Below are positions 36,881-48,352 of a DNA stretch of 64,000 bases, piece after piece (within the stretch, counting starts at the first letter, position 1; every line of letters begins with the position of its first letter). Below the pieces are notes generated by a model, which saw nothing but the letters and a program-made list of their open reading frames with translations, was not told where the DNA came from and did not search any database. The position numbers and the translations under genes are program-made. The DNA lies in NCBI GenBank assembly GCA_003952965.2, contig CM025852.1, forward strand, positions 17,747,313-17,811,312, written 5' to 3'. Source of the stretch: Morella rubra. Taxonomy: Eukaryota; Streptophyta; Magnoliopsida; Fagales; Myricaceae.

Positions 36881-38600
36881 ATGGCCGAACTCCAGGCAGG
36901 ATTTCAAAACTTGGAGAACCGAGTGGGAGCCGACGTCAATGAAATCTTGACAGCTATCAACAACCTCCGAGCTCGACAACCGGAGAGACCACCATCACCA
37001 CGTCGAGAAGGGGGAGCTTTAGTTGATCCAAATGCTATCCATCGACAAAGGAAGATGGATTTTCCACGCTTTACTAGCAACGATCCCATGGTGTGGCTAG
37101 ATCGAGCAGAGAAGTATTTTCATACCCAAGGAGTGCCGGAAAACCAACGTGTCACAACCGCGTCTTACTACCTAGAGAATGAAGCTAACCACTGGTGGTA
37201 GTGGCTTTGGCGACTCTATCAAGATGAAGCAATGGTAATTTCCTGTAGAGTATTCGAAAAGGAGCTCTTGGCTCGCTTTGGAACCAATGAATACATCAAT
37301 TTTGATAAGAAGTTATCGTGTTTGCAGCAAAGAAGCTCTGTAAGAGATTATCAACATGAATTTGAGAAACTAACCAATAGAGTACGAGGATGGCCACAAG
37401 AAGCATTGGTGGGAACCTTCATTGGAGGACTCAAGGAAGAAGTGGCGTCAAAAGTTCGCATGCGACAACCCCGAAGTATGAGAGAAGCCATTACCATCGC
37501 CAGGATGAGAGAGGAGCACTTGATCCAGAAGAAGAGCCCAGGCAAACAAAGTCAAAATTGCCCTACCAACACTGTTCGTATGGGTACCAACCCGAGCACC
37601 AACAGCAGCACAAGACCTCCAACTTCGGCACCAGTTTGACGGCTCACATGGGAAGAAGTACAGCTGAGGCGAGAGCGAGGGCTATGTTTCAAATGCAATG
37701 AAAAGTTTACGATCAGCCACGGTTGCAAGACCCCACATATATTCCTTATTGAAGCAGATTTGCCAGATGAAGATGAAGAAATCACCCATGAAGAGCATGA
37801 GATACAACTAGTAGAGGAGCCACAACCAGTCGTTTCTTTGCATGCTCTCACTGAGTGGACAGGTTCGAAGACAATGAGAGTGACAACTTTTATCCAAGGC
37901 CATCCATTTATGGTGTTAATTGATAGTGGCTCCACACATAACTTCATAAGTTGTCATGTGGCTCAATTGTTGCAAATATCAATGGAGCCTATGGAAGAGT
38001 TTGAAGTCTGAGTAACTAATGGAGATAAATTACGTTGCCAATAGAAGTTCAACGAAGTTCAGTTCGAGCTACAAGGAAAGAAGTTTATGGCCACATTTTT
38101 TGCAATTCCACTGAAGGGCCTCGATGCTGTATTAGGAGTTCAGTGGTTGGAAATGCTCGGACCTGTCCTCTGTGATTGGAAACTTCTTACAATGACGTTT
38201 GTGTGGGCTGGACAAGAATGTGTCCTCTCTAGAAAGCGTGCATCGTCTCCGTGTGTTGTAGAGCAACATGAGTTGGTGAAGGAAATTAATGAGGCAAGTG
38301 GAATCTTTGCTATAAGTGTCAAGGTACAAAGCCAATCATCTTCCACTAGTCACATGGAGTTACAACAAGAACTAAAGTTAGTAATTGACAAGTATTCCAC
38401 TTTATTTGAAGAGCCAAAAACATTGCCTCAGAACGTGAATTTGTGCATAGAATTATTCTCAAGGAAGGGGCTTCACCAGTTAATGTTCGACCTTACTGAT
38501 ATGCTTACTACCAGAAAAATGAAATCGAAAAGCAAGTAACAGACATGTTATCCACTAGTATCATTTGAGAGAGTCAAAGCTCCTTCTCTTCTCTAGTTCT
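36881..38600 (+). pseudogene. Gypsy gag-protease-RT start, broken
   Basis: Gag starts with MAELQAGFQNLENRVGADVN at 36881, followed by KMDFPRFTSNDPMVWLDRAE. An in-frame TAG follows ENEANHWW (37199-37201). The gag core goes on at 37232 with FEKELLARFG and VGTFIGGLKEEVASKV. The zinc knuckle CFKCNEKFTISHGC lies near 37690. The protease has the intact active site LIDSGSTHNFIS near 37920. Stops follow at about 38009 and 38041. Then come LDAVLGVQWLEMLGP (near 38120) and the lead-in to reverse transcriptase, ILKEGASPVNVRPY (near 38460, another frame). After SSFSSLVL, where the family continues with the K-K-D-G-S-W-R region, the sequence becomes abnormal. Confidence 0.85.
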
Positions 38601-41600
38601 CTAAACTTCGCTTCAAGAACAACGCAATTAGACAAATGCGAGAATTAATTGCAATCGATCTATCGTGCCCTTTAACGACCCAACCAAAACCCACACACAC
38701 AAACACAAACACAAACCCAAACAACCACCACACCCACCCCCACAACAAACAACCGAACAACCCACGAAAAACCCACCAAACAAGGACACCACAGCCCACA
38801 CCATACCACCCAAACCAAACACAAAAAAAAAACAACAAACTCGGTAAACACCAAAACAAAAAACCACCCAACAGGTAGCAGGATCGGATTTCAAATTTCC
38901 AACGGTAGATGTATGTTGGATGAAATTTCCACGGCCCGCCAAAATTCTTCAGTAACCGTTGGACCTCTCGAGCCAGACTTATCATCAAATTTGTGTTGCT
39001 TTCTGATGATATAAGAAAAAGGACAGATTTCCAAACTCACAAACAACCCATTATGAGATACCTCGTAAGATCGACCGTTCGTTTGAATAGCCATGCGCCA
39101 TTCAAACTTTTCAGGTGGCTAATGAAATAACCCATTTTCAACGCATATATACGCCACAATTTAAATTATTGTGTTTTGATGATATTCTAATAATATAAGT
39201 CCTTAAACTTTCGGCAAACAAACACCTAGCCCACTTAGACTAGAAACAGTTGGCAGAATATCCCTTTGAGACCCATCATTCAATTCTATCTATAAAACCA
39301 GTAACCAAAGTGTTCCTATTGTCAAAACAACAATGTGAGAGTATTTGGAGCCATATTGTATAATCAATCAACTGGCCCCAAAGTATGGCTGGACATGCAA
39401 CAAAAATTCTAAAGCAATGCAAAATACATGGCACACCTGCAAACATGATCTCAAGAAGTTGACAGAGTATTTCCTCCTCCCAGAGCACGTCAATTAAAGT
39501 AACTTATTGTAGTTTTTATATCAAAACTCCACGAATATTGCCGGCTCCACATAAACCATTGTGCTTCGGCAACCCGCCGGAGGAACAATTCTTATGGTCA
39601 CACAAAAGCCAGAGAAGAGACAATTGCTATATTCTACAACTTAACAGTAAGCTCGCACCTGAAGTAAACCACATCCCCCACAAACAAAAAAACCCCCCAA
39701 AAGGATCCATTATCAACCTATCCCAAATTTTTTGGAAACGTTTGTAACGAAAAAGCACCTAAACCAAAACAAAAAACCCCAAAAACCAAAGTCTGCACGG
39801 CTGACGCCTACCAATCAAAAACCACAAGGCAATTGGACGTGGTTTACTGTTACAAAGACCAAATGGTCAGAGCAAAAAACCTATATCTGCTTAACAAATG
39901 AGCAAGGGCATATTCAGGGGGCCCCCAAAAACAAAAACCTTAGGATTGGATCCAACACCATCATCGCCAAAGAGATGTTAGAAACCTAATATATTGAGCG
40001 ACGGCGCCATCAAAACAGCTGCAATAGGAGACCATATTTATTGGGCCACCATTTTCAAATCCAAACAGATCAAAGGAGTCTCAAGCATTTTTTAGACCAA
40101 ACAAGAAAATATAGATCCACAACCCAAGAAAAACCACAAAACCGCCAAGAACACAAACTAGCAAACCGTTAACGAAAATAAATGAACTCTATGATTTATG
40201 GAAATTCCTATATCGTCCTAACGAAGAAATTCAAGTAGCGGATGGTCTATTGCGTTCAATCCCAAGTCTTATAACTCAAACATTAATCACATAAACCATA
40301 TATCATTAGCTATATGGGAAGAACCCGTACCATATCAGGATTGAAAAACTGAAACTCCCAAGATTCCATAGCCCTTAAACCTTACGCAAAAGGTTTCAGC
40401 CCGAAAGTGCAATAACAAAAGCCCACATGCAGAAAACACCTCCTCACTGAATAACATAGGACCAAGGATCTCTCTATCTATTTACAGGGTCGAAGTTCTA
40501 TTCATTTCATACCAGACAATCAGACCTCAAAGCAAAGTCATAACTCGCGAGCGAATTATCATAACTTACACAAAAACTTGAACCAAAGATTGGACACACA
40601 ACTTCGGACCCAACCCACCAAACACAAAAAAACAAAACAACAAAAAAAGCACTAAGACATCCACAAAAGTTAATGTCCGCAATCGTTATTCTATTGGGAA
40701 ATCAATGAAGAAAAGCATGTGAAGCCGACTATGTAGCTGCAAAAGAAGTGACCACCACAAGTTAGCCAAAACAGAAACAAGTATGACAGTCTCAATTCAC
40801 ATTCCAGAACTTTCTCCATAACCACTATCCACCTATTCCTCCACACGTTCTGGCGCAGAATAAATTTTCCACAACCCCAAACCAAAACAACCTTTTTTAC
40901 CAACAACAAACAAAAATCTTTTCATTTTTTTTGGATCAATCACAATACAAAAACAAATAATTTTTTAAATTAAAAATAAAAAATAAAAAACAGTAGACAT
41001 TTATAGAACAAGAAGGGAATAACAACTAACAACTCCACCCAACACCCAACAGGTAAAATAATCGTAATCCTCGCCACATAGTTGATCGTTTCACAAAATA
41101 CGCTCATTTTCTATCCTTATCACACCCTTACACTGCAAAAAGGGTCACAGAAGTATTCATAGAAGGAGTGGTTAGATTGCATGGTATGCCAAGAACTATG
41201 GTGAGCACCAAGTGAACTCGGATCCTTATTTTCTTAGCAACTTTTGGCCGTGATTTTTAGGTTGGCAAGAAACAAAACATGAAACATAGAGTTCGAACAC
41301 TTACCCCCACTAACCAATCCGGACCCGCGCCAAAACGGAAAGTAAGTAAATCAATGGTCAAAAGGAACACCGTATAATCATAGCAACTGACCTTTGCAGC
41401 CAATATATCACACCAGCCACAATACAGAATCAAAAAATAAATAGAATTAAAGGCGTTGATAATTCATGGCCTACCAAATTACCACAATTCCATAAGCATA
41501 CCGCTGTTGAATGACTCCATTTTTATGAAGCTTTTCATAAGGACGATTTCTACCCACCCACTACATTGGCCGAATCCAAATGAGGAGGGAACACCAGGAA

Positions 41601-42443
41601 CATTCACAAGCCCTGTCAATAGAAAGATGACATCGCATCATTCCAGCTAAAACAAAAAAGCATCCAATATTACAAATTCAAGGAGCTCAAGAAAAACTTA
41701 GAGACAGCCGCAAAATCGTATGAACCCGACAACAGGCAGCCAACGCCGCAGAACATTGAGATATCAGCTCTATGAACAAACTCGAGCGAAGAAGGGCAAA
41801 GGTCTATCCTCAAAAACGTTAACACACCATAAATATAGCCACTAGATCAACCGGCCTTTCTCAATACGAGCACCCCAAAAGCTTTTCAGAAATAATTACT
41901 CTGGACTGATATAAAACATGATCTCGAACATATCAGAGGAAACACCAAGCTAGCCGCCCTATCGGCTTGACTTACCACTTCAGCCAAAGTCCATTTCCCA
42001 TTTTTCATGTGTTTCATTCTACAAGCACCCACCCACCAACCCAACGCGGCACCGCTCGAGCGACAACACGCCAGTTTCGTCCCTGCAAGCCTCCTCCAAT
42101 AGGCATGATGGGACCCAGACAATAAGTTAGAACGTTGGCAATTTTCAAAGGATTTCGTTTGGATCAACGAAAAAAACCACACACACCCACCCCAACCCCA
42201 ACCCCCCACCCAAACCCTAACACCCCCACCCACACCTCTCCACACCATCCCCCCCCGGCTGGCAAGTTAAGTGGAGAGAAAGTTTTGGTTCTGCTGCGAC
42301 AAACGCATTGCTAGAAATAAAATGCAAACGTCGGGGCAAGCAGAGCTATGACTGTCGCCACTTAGAAGACAAGACCTCTTCCTACTGCATTAAACCTTGA
42401 TGACCACACGTCTAACCTAATGTGAAAGGGACCAGGCATGGGA
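38601..42443 (+). other. Abnormal A/C-rich block inside the Gypsy element
   Basis: Same character as 30465-35286: long runs with almost no G (38690-38860, 42160-42260) and words like CCAAAAAACC. It occupies exactly where reverse transcriptase, RNase H and integrase should be. Readable integrase codons appear only at 41081-41274, and a Gypsy 3' tail (AGAAGACAAGACCTCTTCC, then GTGAAAGGGACCAGG, a purine tract) near 42364-42440. This points to a corrupted consensus over real element sequence. Confidence 0.65.
41081..41274 (+). pseudogene. Integrase core island of the Gypsy element
   Basis: 42 codons read VDRFTKYAHFLSLSHPYTAK and then a segment ending RLHGMPRTMVS, the first catalytic-aspartate region of Gypsy integrase. 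About twelve extra bases follow at 41207-41218. Then, in shifted frames, come codons for D-P-Y-F-L-S-N-F-W and F-F-R-L, the next expected region. The abrupt start and end show how the surrounding block has been corrupted. Confidence 0.75.
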
Positions 42444-42865
42444 TGACTAGGCCCTGCGTCGTGTTCGGAAAGAACCTCCATTCCGTATACTATAACGCCT
42501 ATAGTGTACGCTCTTCAAGAAGAGTAGTCTCTCCAGCTATCCTAAGGTTGTCCGTTCCGGCAACGAATGACGTTGAGTTTATGCTTCTATCTTCGTTGGC
42601 ATTGTTCCATAGGAGATAGCTTAAAGCTACAGTTCCCAGATTATGATAGCTTCTATAGAATAGTTTTATAAAAAAACCACAAAAAGTAACAGTAGCCTCC
42701 TCCTAAGACTCTCGCACCTGAAAAGAAGCAAGATTATTTCCAAGTTGATATAGCATAAATATGTGGACTTGATTCTGCGCCACCCTAAGCAGAGCCACAT
42801 AATTTCAATTCTTCCATTTCCATTTCAGTTTCTTATCTTAGTGAGGAATAGTACGGGACCTATCA
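42444..42865 (+). repeat. 3' LTR of Gypsy element, inflated by extra bases
   Basis: Aligns with the 5' LTR from TGACTAGGCCCTGCGTCG to GGGACCTATCA but is about 80 bp longer. The excess is spread as small insertions, including AAAAAAACCACAAA at about 42669, the same word type that fills the abnormal block to its left. The last 90 bp are nearly identical to the 5' LTR. Confidence 0.85.
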
Positions 42866-43234
42866 AAGGAGGATGTGGAGTGTTGGGTCAGTTGGTGGGG
42901 CAGGAAGGGCATGCCAATTCGATGAGATCGGATCAAAAGTGAAGAAGTCGACTACATTTGAATGATTTTGAACTATTTGTGACGATGTTGCCGGCGATGA
43001 AAAAGAAGAACAAATAGCATATAAGGATAGATAAGAAGTGAAGGAAGGTGAATATATTAGGCGATGCCAGGCCGAGCGACAGACAGAGTAGAGAGAAGAA
43101 GGGTGGACCAGGGAAAGGCAGACATGAGCTACGTGGTCAGGGAGACCTGGTAGTAGAGGTTGAGGCTGATAGTGGGTTTGGTGAACCGTGAGCTTTTGGC
43201 GTTTGGAGGCCCCCGAACTCCGCGGACCAAAGAT
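42866..43234 (-). pseudogene. SKIP25: F-box/kelch-repeat protein (SKIP25-type), 5' part with F-box
   Basis: Reading down from about 43234 one uninterrupted frame gives SKRQKLTVHQTHYQPQ, the F-box LLPGLPDHVAHVCLSLV with VCRSAWHRLIYSPSF, and then VVDFFTFDPISSNWHALPAP and DPTLHILL, which ends at the target duplication. It continues codon for codon at 36472 (LHHPSF), so both pieces are one gene. No in-frame ATG was found upstream before a TAA near 43342; an ATC (43232-43234) stands where a start would be plausible, so the start codon may be mutated or lie across an error. F-box proteins recruit substrates to SCF ubiquitin ligases. Confidence 0.8.
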
Positions 43235-44010
43235 AGCTGGAAGGTGTACAAAACATATGAGTACTTGGAAAGCCAGAACACAATGTGCGTTGCAATGGGA
43301 GCAAAATGGTTCTATCGCCGGCCCGCCTGGGAAAATCCTCGAGAAAATGGAGTCTTAAAAAGTTAAAAGCCGGAAGTAATGGGTTACCGCTTTTCAAAGA
43401 GAGAGCCGCAGAGAGAGAAGAGAGAGCAAAACCAAAGTTGCAAGGGAAAGTAGGAAGACAGTAAGTCGGACAAACATAAAATAAGACAAAACAGTAGGAT
43501 CCTACATCTCCCTTAGTTTAAGATGTACACCCAAACTGCAGCTGAAGCTATGAAAATATACATCCCATCCTCAAATTACCGCACGAGGGGATACAAGTAA
43601 TAAAAATGTTTTTTAAATTTTTATACCCTCTAAATATCCCGAGGGTATTTTGTTTCATTTATTGGTCTTGATAAAAGGACCAGTATATTCAGCAGCAAAC
43701 AGGAAATATATCGAAGGGGGCAAACTCCTAAGGAAAAATGACAAAAAAAATTTTTCCTACGTAATGCAAACAAAAATTATTCTTGAGTTTAAATTATCAA
43801 AATTAAAGACTTAAAAATACTAAAAAATATTGAAATTACACGTTATCGTTACTATTTGCTGTACTGAGAGGTGCACAATTAAACACTTTAGCATGGCATT
43901 GGCATACTCGAGAACCTGCATATTCTGAAAACATTAAATAAATAAGCTCGTTATCTCAATAGATATTCGTTCAGAAAAAAGTAAGCAGTCAACAGTTAGG
44001 AAGTAACTAG
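43235..44010. other. Upstream region of the F-box/kelch gene
   Basis: Contains a GA-rich stretch (43395-43430, GAGAGAGAAG type; CT-rich on the gene strand), which would suit a 5' leader or promoter. No other feature is recognised before the gap. Confidence 0.4.
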
Positions 44011-45010
44011 NNNNNNNNNNNNNNNNNNNNNNNNNNNNNNNNNNNNNNNNNNNNNNNNNNNNNNNNNNNNNNNNNNNNNNNNNNNNNNNNNNNNNNNNNN
44101 NNNNNNNNNNNNNNNNNNNNNNNNNNNNNNNNNNNNNNNNNNNNNNNNNNNNNNNNNNNNNNNNNNNNNNNNNNNNNNNNNNNNNNNNNNNNNNNNNNNN
44201 NNNNNNNNNNNNNNNNNNNNNNNNNNNNNNNNNNNNNNNNNNNNNNNNNNNNNNNNNNNNNNNNNNNNNNNNNNNNNNNNNNNNNNNNNNNNNNNNNNNN
44301 NNNNNNNNNNNNNNNNNNNNNNNNNNNNNNNNNNNNNNNNNNNNNNNNNNNNNNNNNNNNNNNNNNNNNNNNNNNNNNNNNNNNNNNNNNNNNNNNNNNN
44401 NNNNNNNNNNNNNNNNNNNNNNNNNNNNNNNNNNNNNNNNNNNNNNNNNNNNNNNNNNNNNNNNNNNNNNNNNNNNNNNNNNNNNNNNNNNNNNNNNNNN
44501 NNNNNNNNNNNNNNNNNNNNNNNNNNNNNNNNNNNNNNNNNNNNNNNNNNNNNNNNNNNNNNNNNNNNNNNNNNNNNNNNNNNNNNNNNNNNNNNNNNNN
44601 NNNNNNNNNNNNNNNNNNNNNNNNNNNNNNNNNNNNNNNNNNNNNNNNNNNNNNNNNNNNNNNNNNNNNNNNNNNNNNNNNNNNNNNNNNNNNNNNNNNN
44701 NNNNNNNNNNNNNNNNNNNNNNNNNNNNNNNNNNNNNNNNNNNNNNNNNNNNNNNNNNNNNNNNNNNNNNNNNNNNNNNNNNNNNNNNNNNNNNNNNNNN
44801 NNNNNNNNNNNNNNNNNNNNNNNNNNNNNNNNNNNNNNNNNNNNNNNNNNNNNNNNNNNNNNNNNNNNNNNNNNNNNNNNNNNNNNNNNNNNNNNNNNNN
44901 NNNNNNNNNNNNNNNNNNNNNNNNNNNNNNNNNNNNNNNNNNNNNNNNNNNNNNNNNNNNNNNNNNNNNNNNNNNNNNNNNNNNNNNNNNNNNNNNNNNN
45001 NNNNNNNNNN
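44011..45010. other. Assembly gap, 1000 N
   Basis: Exactly 1000 undetermined bases, a conventional scaffold-gap size, so the true distance is unknown. Confidence 0.99.
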
Positions 45011-45410
45011 TATGAACTATCTAAAATCAAGTCGGATGAATCTATTAGTGATATGTTTACTAGATTCATGAATATAATAAACTCCTTCAATGCTTTTGGT
45101 AGAAAATATAATAACTTTGATTTGGCAAGAAAAATACTTAGGTCTCTACCAAAGTTGTGTGAAGCAAAGGTGACCGCAATCCATGAAGTTAGGGATCTTA
45201 GAAAGTTGCTTTGGATGAGCTACTTGGATCCCTTATGACTCATGAGATCCCTATGAGCGAGCTCCATGAAAAGCACAAGAAGAGGAAGAGCATTGCCTTA
45301 AAATCCTCTGTTAAAGATGAGAACGAAGAGAGGATGGGGATATTTCTCTTATCAAGGAAGAAGAACGACTTCAAAACATATTCTACTTTTGTGATTTTCT
45401 CAGTTTTTGG
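45011..45410 (+). pseudogene. Copia gag fragment, SIRE/Maximus-like (UBN2-type)
   Basis: Starting at the gap edge the frame encodes YELSKIKSDESISDMFTRFM, RKILRSLPKLCEAKVTAI and, after a 1-bp shift, LLGSLMTHEIPMSELHEK with a basic KKRKSIALKSS stretch. The series R-K-I-L-R-S-L-P, V-T-A-I and L-G-S-L-M-T-H-E is the hallmark of UBN2-type gag in SIRE-like Copia elements. It ends near 45410 in unrelated sequence. The 5' part is missing in the gap. Confidence 0.75.
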
Positions 45411-45438
45411 TAGTAAACATGCAATTTTTCTGTAATTT

Positions 45439-45652
45439 GCATGAAGCGTACAGACCCTTTTGAAAGGTCGTCTGAATGCATAATTCCATGTGCAAATGTT
45501 ATACGTCACGTTTAGGCTCTTAACATGAATTACAGACATATTGAGTGTTTATAGTGAAGCATGCAAACACTTCAGATATGTCTTCTGAATGCAAAATTCC
45601 ATGTGTGGACGCTAAACGCCACATCTAGACTCTTAACACAAATTACATACAA
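45439..45652. repeat. Two diverged tandem units of about 115 bp
   Basis: Units at about 45439-45536 and 45557-45652 share TCTGAATGCA-AATTCCATGTG, ACGTCACGTTTAG/ACGCCACATCTAG and CTCTTAACA-GAATTACA. They lie next to CACTA gene remnants and could be internal or subterminal repeats of that element. Confidence 0.5.
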
Positions 45653-45839
45653 ATTGCATGTTTACTCCCTATGAAATCAAATTGACTTGTGATATTAATT
45701 ACTTCTTTTAATATTTTATACACAAACCATGCACAATGAAACTTCAGATCAGGCGTCGGATAATTTATATACATTGGCAACTTGTCTGGATGAATGAGTA
45801 GTTCACTATTCATAGTGTATGGTAAATGGAATTAGGTTT

Positions 45840-46380
45840 AACGCATATGATCGTAAATGGTTTTGAAAAATTCAAAATAATACGAGGTTGTACAGGAGAC
45901 CACGTTGATGAAGACGTCGATTTCTATGACCAAATTGTAGACATTTATGCGTTGCGAAATTTATGTCAAAATATAGTCTATTTATTCAAATGTAATTGAT
46001 TTGACTTTTAGCGGTTAGAATTTAGGTCTCTACAAAAGTGGATGTTTTGTTGGCATCAACATCCGAAAGTGGTACAAGGATGACCCGTTTGTTCTAGCAT
46101 GTCTAAGGGCTCAAGTTTTTTTTATCTAGATAATATGAAGTTGGGTGGAAATGAAAGATTGTACGGAAAATTTTAAGTAGAAATATTTATGATATACCAT
46201 CTATAGAAGAAGAGGTTAGTGGAAGGGATGAAGCTCTGTCCAACTACGATGTCTATAAGGAGAATGAATTTGTTGAGCTTTTTATAGATTTCAGTTCTTC
46301 CAATATGATCCCTTTGAGTAGAAATGACAACAACCCTTATGTGCATGTTACTGATTTGATTGAGACACAATTTCTGTAGT
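45840..46380 (+). pseudogene. CACTA TNP2-like transposase remnant (DUF4216-like region)
   Basis: Across frameshifts and stops the plus strand encodes DEDVDFYDQIVDIYALRN, VYLFKCN, GCFVGINIRKWYKDDPFVLA and AQVFF. The pattern F-Y-G/D-x-x-x-D-I-x-x-L, then L-F-K-C-x-W-x-D, then D-D-P-F-x-L-A-x-x-A-x-Q-V-F-Y is that of the C-terminal domain of plant En/Spm-type TNP2 proteins. It is heavily decayed. A TNP1-type remnant follows directly, as expected in CACTA elements. Confidence 0.55.
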
Positions 46381-46429
46381 ATGCAAACTATTTCTTTGCA
46401 CTATTTTTGTGCATGAATGGTGACGTCTG

Positions 46430-47165
46430 AGATTAGATAAGTGGTAGGACACACCGGCTTTCATTTGAAAATTCGCGTGTTGCTAGAAAACTGAGTGCTC
46501 AAATCCCGGATGGTCATAGTTGCGGCGTTGACAACACATCTTTGATAGTCTCAAATCATACCGAACAGCTCGTGCAATTCCACATTCCATTTGAGATGTT
46601 CAGTTGGGCCAAAGTCTTCGATAAGGTTAAGTCCTTCGTCATGGAACGAGTATTGGTAAGTATCATCTACTAAGTTAGTTATAGATCAACATGTATTTGT
46701 TTTATTAATTATCATTGTTGTCTTGTTGTGTAATTTTTGAAATATGTTTTAGGATGATTTTAACCTCGATTATGATTGACCCAAAGATGGAAAGACTGTG
46801 ACTTCTACAATGAACACAACCTATAAGACGCATAGGAATAGAAGGTTCCAGTACTACGATCTGTTCCCTACTAAAGAAGATGCGTTAGAACACCTGTCAC
46901 TTACATCATCATCTTTTATGTCATCTCTAAACTTAGCCTGCAGACAAGAGGAGGCTAGAATGGAGATAAAGGCGATAAGGGCTAAACAAAGGGATTGTGA
47001 TGAGCTGGCTACTAAACAAGTGGAGATAAAAAGGACTATGTAAGAGTAGTAAGAGAGGTCGGAGGAGCAGGAGCGAAAACGTGAAGAGAAGCAAGACGTG
47101 AGGATGAAGCAAATGCAGAAAGAGGTTGTAGGTCAAGTGAATGAACAAGAAAGGAAACTTACTAC
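46430..47165 (+). pseudogene. CACTA second gene remnant (Transposase_24/Ptta-En-Spm-like)
   Basis: Codons for IPDGHSCGVDNTSLIVSNH, AKVFDKVKSFVMERVL, an apparent intron (GTAAGT at about 46656, TTTTAG near 46752), DDFNLDYD, and RRFQYYDLFPTKEDALEHLS appear in order, with stops between. This matches plant Transposase_24-type proteins. The C-terminal part is a highly charged helix (RQEEARMEIKAIRAKQRDCD and on), likely a coiled coil. It is non-functional as read. Confidence 0.6.
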
Positions 47166-47214
47166 GAAGTTTCAACCCAGACAAAGATTTGTTTAAGCTA
47201 TGTATTTCAAGCAT

Positions 47215-48082
47215 TATTTCAATATGTATCTTATTTATCGTTACAACAACTAAATATTTGTAGACAATTCCTCATTTGGTACTTTTATGGTTAATGAAAT
47301 GCTTATGTTTCAACTTATTTAAATGAACAATCTATTTTCAATGTTTAATTAAGTAAAATTCATAAATATTAATTAATATAAATAAATTACGCTACAGATA
47401 CCATCCATACCTTCATATACCATTCGCACGACATTCTGTCCACACAGAATCTAAGCATCCTCACAAAGGTATAAGAAGAGGTACTAGACGTTCATAAAAA
47501 GGTATAATGCATTCCCACATCGAACTATCCGCACACACTTTTTTTAGACGTTTGCACGTTATATTTGGTGTCAAATAATTTAAGTGGTCACGAGAGAATT
47601 AAAAGTCCACACAAAGGTGTTGCACATTTGCACAACAAACCGTCCGCACACACTTTATCCGTTCTCACACCTGATTGATGAACGTGCTTTAAGATTTCCG
47701 CATTTTATTTTGTGGTATCAAATATTAGTATCATCAAGACATAATTTCACGTTCGAACATTTACAATCGATGTTCGCAAGGTATATTTTGACAAAATATA
47801 AATTTGCTACAAAGAAGGTACCATTCGCATGCATGATGCGACACCTGATCTCTGACAGAAAATTATTTTTTCACAAAAATGAGTTAGAGTCCAGACAGTG
47901 TCAAACACCATTCGATCGGTTTGGCATGAAAAAATGCAGATTTTGACAACCAAAGTCTATCGTGACGGGGCTATAGTGACTAATTGAGTGACAATTTTTT
48001 AGCCACCCAAAATCAAAGGTGACAAACTGCATAGTTTTGGTGGCAAAATTTTTTTACACCAAAACCTGTTTTTCTTATGGTG
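47215..48082 (+). mobile_element. Right end of a decayed CACTA element
   Basis: Downstream of the two transposase remnants lies non-coding sequence with repeated CCGCACACACTTT/CATTCGCA words. A terminal segment follows with several GTGACGGG, GTGAC and GTGACAA words (47960-48030), and it ends TTTTTCTTATGGTG at about 48082. That is two changes from the CACTA 3' terminus TTTTTCTTGTAGTG. The left end is not identified and may be in or before the gap. Confidence 0.5.
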
Positions 48083-48352
48083 CAATGGGATAATATTGCT
48101 CCCTTGTTTCCACTAATATATTTTAGAAAAGTGCCAAATATGCTTTGGGAAATTTTCTCTAAAAATATAATGGTTACAAAGCACAATTTGGAACGAATGG
48201 TTGCCCTTTTGGATTACTTCCGTCCATAAAATGCCTCTCTTGAGAGCAATGTAGACTTGAGTTCCGATTAAGTGTTGCGGACTTCGGAACCATGATCCCT
48301 TTCTTCCACTTTTACGTAGCCTCCATGTGATCTCCAGTAGTATATTGCTTGT

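Larger units (their letters stand above)
36473..42865 (+). mobile_element. Gypsy LTR retrotransposon (chromovirus-like) inserted in the F-box/kelch gene
   Basis: The order is 5' LTR (36473-36814), PBS, gag, protease and pol start to about 38600, then an abnormal sequence block with an integrase island, then a purine-rich tract and 3' LTR (42444-42865). The target duplication AAGGA flanks both ends. Gag with a WLDRAEKYF-type core and the spaced zinc knuckle CFKCNEKFTISHGC are typical of Reina/Galadriel-type chromoviruses; that lineage is inferred, since a chromodomain cannot be seen. Gag and pol have stops, but the corruption of the right half may be technical. Confidence 0.85.

Noticed and set aside
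38636..38988. Overlapping low-complexity frames on both strands
   Set aside because: Same A/C-only composition artefact inside the Gypsy element.
42180..42260. Telomere-like AACCCTAACACCCCC words
   Set aside because: Not a regular CCCTAAA repeat; it is part of the A/C-rich noise at the right edge of the abnormal block.
43137..43397. 86-codon minus-strand frame over the F-box exon
   Set aside because: It is in another frame from the conserved F-box codons and has no similarity of its own.
43996..45090. Long minus-strand open frame
   Set aside because: It spans the 1000-base N gap and is open only because N codons do not translate to stops.
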